DNA of 64,000 nucleotides from Streptomyces sp. NBC_00273 (lineage in GTDB: Bacteria > Actinomycetota > Actinomycetes > Streptomycetales > Streptomycetaceae), in NCBI RefSeq assembly GCF_036178145.1, contig NZ_CP108067.1, forward strand, positions 7,019,501 to 7,083,500, in the 5' to 3' direction. The translations under genes were made by a program, and so were the position numbers. Positions 62,218-64,000 of the stretch are shown here, in pieces (positions within the stretch are counted from its first letter, which is position 1; each line of letters begins with the position of its first letter). The notes under the pieces were generated by a model. It searched no databases. It saw only the letters and a list, made by a program, of their open reading frames with translations, and was not told where the DNA came from.

Positions 62218-64000
62218 GTGGCAGATTCAGCATCGAAGAAGACGGACCAGACGACCGCGGGGGACCGCCCCCGCCTGATGCTCATGGACGGGCACTCCCT
62301 GGCCTACCGGGCGTTCTTCGCGCTGCCCGCGGAGAACTTCACGACCGCGACGGGGCAGCCGACCAACGCCATCTACGGTTTCGCGTCGATGCTGGCGAAC
62401 ACGCTGCGCGACGAGGCCCCTACGCACTTCGCGGTGGCGTTCGACGTCTCCCGCAAGACGTGGCGTTCGACGGAGTTCCCCGAGTACAAGGCGAACCGCT
62501 CCAAGACCCCCGACGAGTTCAAGGGGCAGGTCGAGCTGATCGGCGAGCTGCTCGACACGATGCACGTGCCGCGGTTCGCGGTCGACGGCTTCGAGGCCGA
62601 CGACGTGATCGCGACGCTGGCGACGCAGGCGGAGGCGGCCGGCTTCGACGTGCTGATCGTCACCGGCGACCGGGACTCCTTCCAGCTCGTCTCCGAGCGC
62701 ACCACCGTGCTCTACCCGACCAAGGGCGTCTCCGAGCTCACCCGGTTCACCCCCGAGAAGGTCGAGGAGAAGTACGGCCTCACCCCGCAGCAGTACCCGG
62801 ACTTCGCGGCGCTGCGCGGCGACCCGTCCGACAACCTGCCGGGCATCCCGGGCGTCGGTGAGAAGACCGCAGCCAAGTGGATCACCCAGTTCGGGTCGTT
62901 CGCGGAGCTCGTGGAGCGTGCCGAGGAGGTCAAGGGCAAGGCCGGGCAGAACTTCCGGGACCACCTGGAGGCCGTCAAGCTCAACCGGGTCCTGACCGAG
63001 ATGGTCAAGGACGTCGAGCTGCCCAAGACCCCGGCCGACCTGGTCCGCGCCCCCTACGACCGGACCGCGATGCTCGGCGTGCTGGACGTGCTGGAGATCC
63101 GCAACGCCTCGCTGCGCGAGCGGCTGCTCGCCGTGGACCCGGGCGCTGTCGTGGAGGAGGCCCCGGCTCCGGCGGCCGGCGTGGAACTGGACGCGTCCGT
63201 GCTGGGAACCGGCGAGCTCGCGCCGTGGCTGGAGAGCCACGCGGGCGGCCCGCTGGGCCTCGCGACGGTCGACAGCTGGGCGCTGGGCCAGGGCAACGTC
63301 ACCGAGATCGCGCTGGCCGCGGCCGGTGGCGCCGCCGCCTGGTTCACGCCCGCCGAGCTGGACGAGGCGGACGAGCGGGCCTTCGCGGCCTGGGCCGCCG
63401 ACGCGACGAAGCCCAAGGTCGTGCACAACGCCAAGGGTCTGATGCGGGTCTTCCCCGAGCACGGCTGGACGCTCGCCGGCGTCTCCATGGACACCGCGCT
63501 CGCCGCCTACCTGGTCAAGCCGGGCCGCCGGTCCTTCGCCCTGGACGCCCTGTCCATGGAGTACCTGCACCGTGAGCTGGCGCCCGCCGCCGCCGACGGG
63601 CAGCTGGCCTTCGGCGCCGACGAGACCGCCGAGGCCGAGGCCCTGATGGCGCAGGCCCGCGCGGTCCTGGACCTGGGCGACGCCTTCACCGACAAGCTCG
63701 CCGAGGTCGGCGCCGCGGAGCTGCTCCACGACATGGAGCTGCCCACCTCCGAACTCCTCGCCCGGATGGAGCGCTCCGGCATCGCCGCCGACCGCGACCA
63801 CCTGGAGGCCATGGAGCAGCAGTTCGCCGGAGCCGTGCAGCAGGCCGTCAAGGAAGCGCACGCCACCGTCGGCCACGAGTTCAACCTCGGGTCGCCCAAG
63901 CAGCTCCAGGAGGTCTTCTTCGGCGAGTTGGACCTGCCGAAGACGAAGAAGACCAAGACCGGCTACACCACGGACGCGGACGCACTGGCCTGGCTGGCCA
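62218..64000 (+). CDS. polA: DNA polymerase I (5' part, runs off window)
   Basis: 594 codons visible from GTG 62218. 5'-3' exonuclease domain at about 15-310: LMLMDGHSLAYRAFFALP, AFDVSRKTWRSTEFPEYKANR, VDGFEADDVIATLA, VTGDRDSFQLV, GDPSDNLPGIPGVGEKTAAKW. A degenerate 3'-5' exonuclease-like domain follows at about 320-500 and lacks clear DxE metal ligands. The polymerase domain begins near 520 (ELPTSELLARMERSGIAAD, FNLGSPKQLQEVFF). Okazaki-fragment maturation and repair. Family length is about 900 residues. Confidence 0.95.
   Translation, partial: MADSASKKTDQTTAGDRPRLMLMDGHSLAYRAFFALPAENFTTATGQPTNAIYGFASMLANTLRDEAPTHFAVAFDVSRKTWRSTEFPEYKANRSKTPDEFKGQVELIGELLDTMHVPRFAVDGFEADDVIATLATQAEAAGFDVLIVTGDRDSFQLVSERTTVLYPTKGVSELTRFTPEKVEEKYGLTPQQYPDFAALRGDPSDNLPGIPGVGEKTAAKWITQFGSFAELVERAEEVKGKAGQNFRDHLEAVKLNRVLTEMVKDVELPKTPADLVRAPYDRTAMLGVLDVLEIRNASLRERLLAVDPGAVVEEAPAPAAGVELDASVLGTGELAPWLESHAGGPLGLATVDSWALGQGNVTEIALAAAGGAAAWFTPAELDEADERAFAAWAADATKPKVVHNAKGLMRVFPEHGWTLAGVSMDTALAAYLVKPGRRSFALDALSMEYLHRELAPAAADGQLAFGADETAEAEALMAQARAVLDLGDAFTDKLAEVGAAELLHDMELPTSELLARMERSGIAADRDHLEAMEQQFAGAVQQAVKEAHATVGHEFNLGSPKQLQEVFFGELDLPKTKKTKTGYTTDADALAWLA

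Overview
This window is high-GC actinobacterial chromosome, almost certainly Streptomyces. Coding GC is extreme, GTG starts and ATGA/TGATG/GTGA stop-start overlaps are frequent, there are a secreted S. griseus-type trypsin, an LAXTG sortase substrate, ALF repeats and desferrioxamine-type siderophore genes, and the right end carries the core block pyk - pdtaR - liv ABC transporter - polA. I see no rRNA, CRISPR array, intact transposase or polyketide/NRPS cluster.

Layout. 0-5 kb: membrane-protein tail, GlxA/AraC regulator divergent from an NAD(P)-binding protein, secreted DUF1906 protein, pyridoxamine-phosphate-oxidase-like protein, VWA protein. 5-9 kb: acyl-CoA synthetase remnant, PadR regulator, and a divergent luciferase-like oxidoreductase / SDR / HSL-family hydrolase operon. 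9-11.5 kb: small membrane protein, a strikingly His-rich secreted peptide, MmpS-like lipoprotein, methyltransferase. 11.5-29.8 kb: a steroid-nucleus (HIP) catabolic locus of the KstR2-regulon type. It has acyl-CoA dehydrogenases, ipdF, kstR2 and fadA6 in the gene order I recall for Mycobacterium tuberculosis, then echA20-ipdA-ipdB-ipdC divergent from two SDR genes, and hsaD. Two near-identical palindromes that fit the published KstR2 motif sit in the two divergent promoters. The locus is interrupted by a cold-shock protein, a DEAD-box helicase, a probable MITE and a secreted phosphatase. Several genes in it are reduced to short remnants (fadD3-like, an enoyl-CoA hydratase, fadE30-like, a ferredoxin/reductase tail, perhaps hsaA). 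At least two have lost their catalytic middle in frame while keeping start, stop and overlap with the next gene.

30-35 kb: secreted HAD acid phosphatase, HExxH protein, trypsin, broken NarL-type response regulator, small membrane protein, and a winged-helix regulator plus membrane protein with a doubled operator. 35-38 kb: chorismate mutase and aminopeptidase N. 38.1-39.1 kb: about 1 kb of degenerate GC-rich repeats with no believable gene. 39.2-42 kb: a desA/desB-like pair without desC/desD. 42-49.4 kb: LAXTG-anchored ALF-repeat protein, Tat-exported 5'-nucleotidase, SIMPL protein, pyruvate kinase, EF-hand protein, MarR-like regulator, and a frameshifted hypothetical gene. 49.4-51 kb: DinB protein, a free-standing LAGLIDADG homing endonuclease and a class I tRNA-like gene with anticodon CAA. 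51-64 kb: PdtaR (ANTAR) regulator, livKHMGF operon, lipoprotein, HEAT-repeat protein, thioesterase, FdhF/YdeP-family oxidoreductase and the 5' part of polA.

The main biological unit is the HIP locus. HsaD would release HIP (rings C/D), and the KstR2-controlled genes would take HIP-CoA to central metabolites. The truncated fadD3-like and fadE30-like genes are the HIP-activating and first dehydrogenating steps, so the pathway is probably broken here or completed by genes elsewhere. All functional calls are by motif and family recognition from memory; no database search was run.
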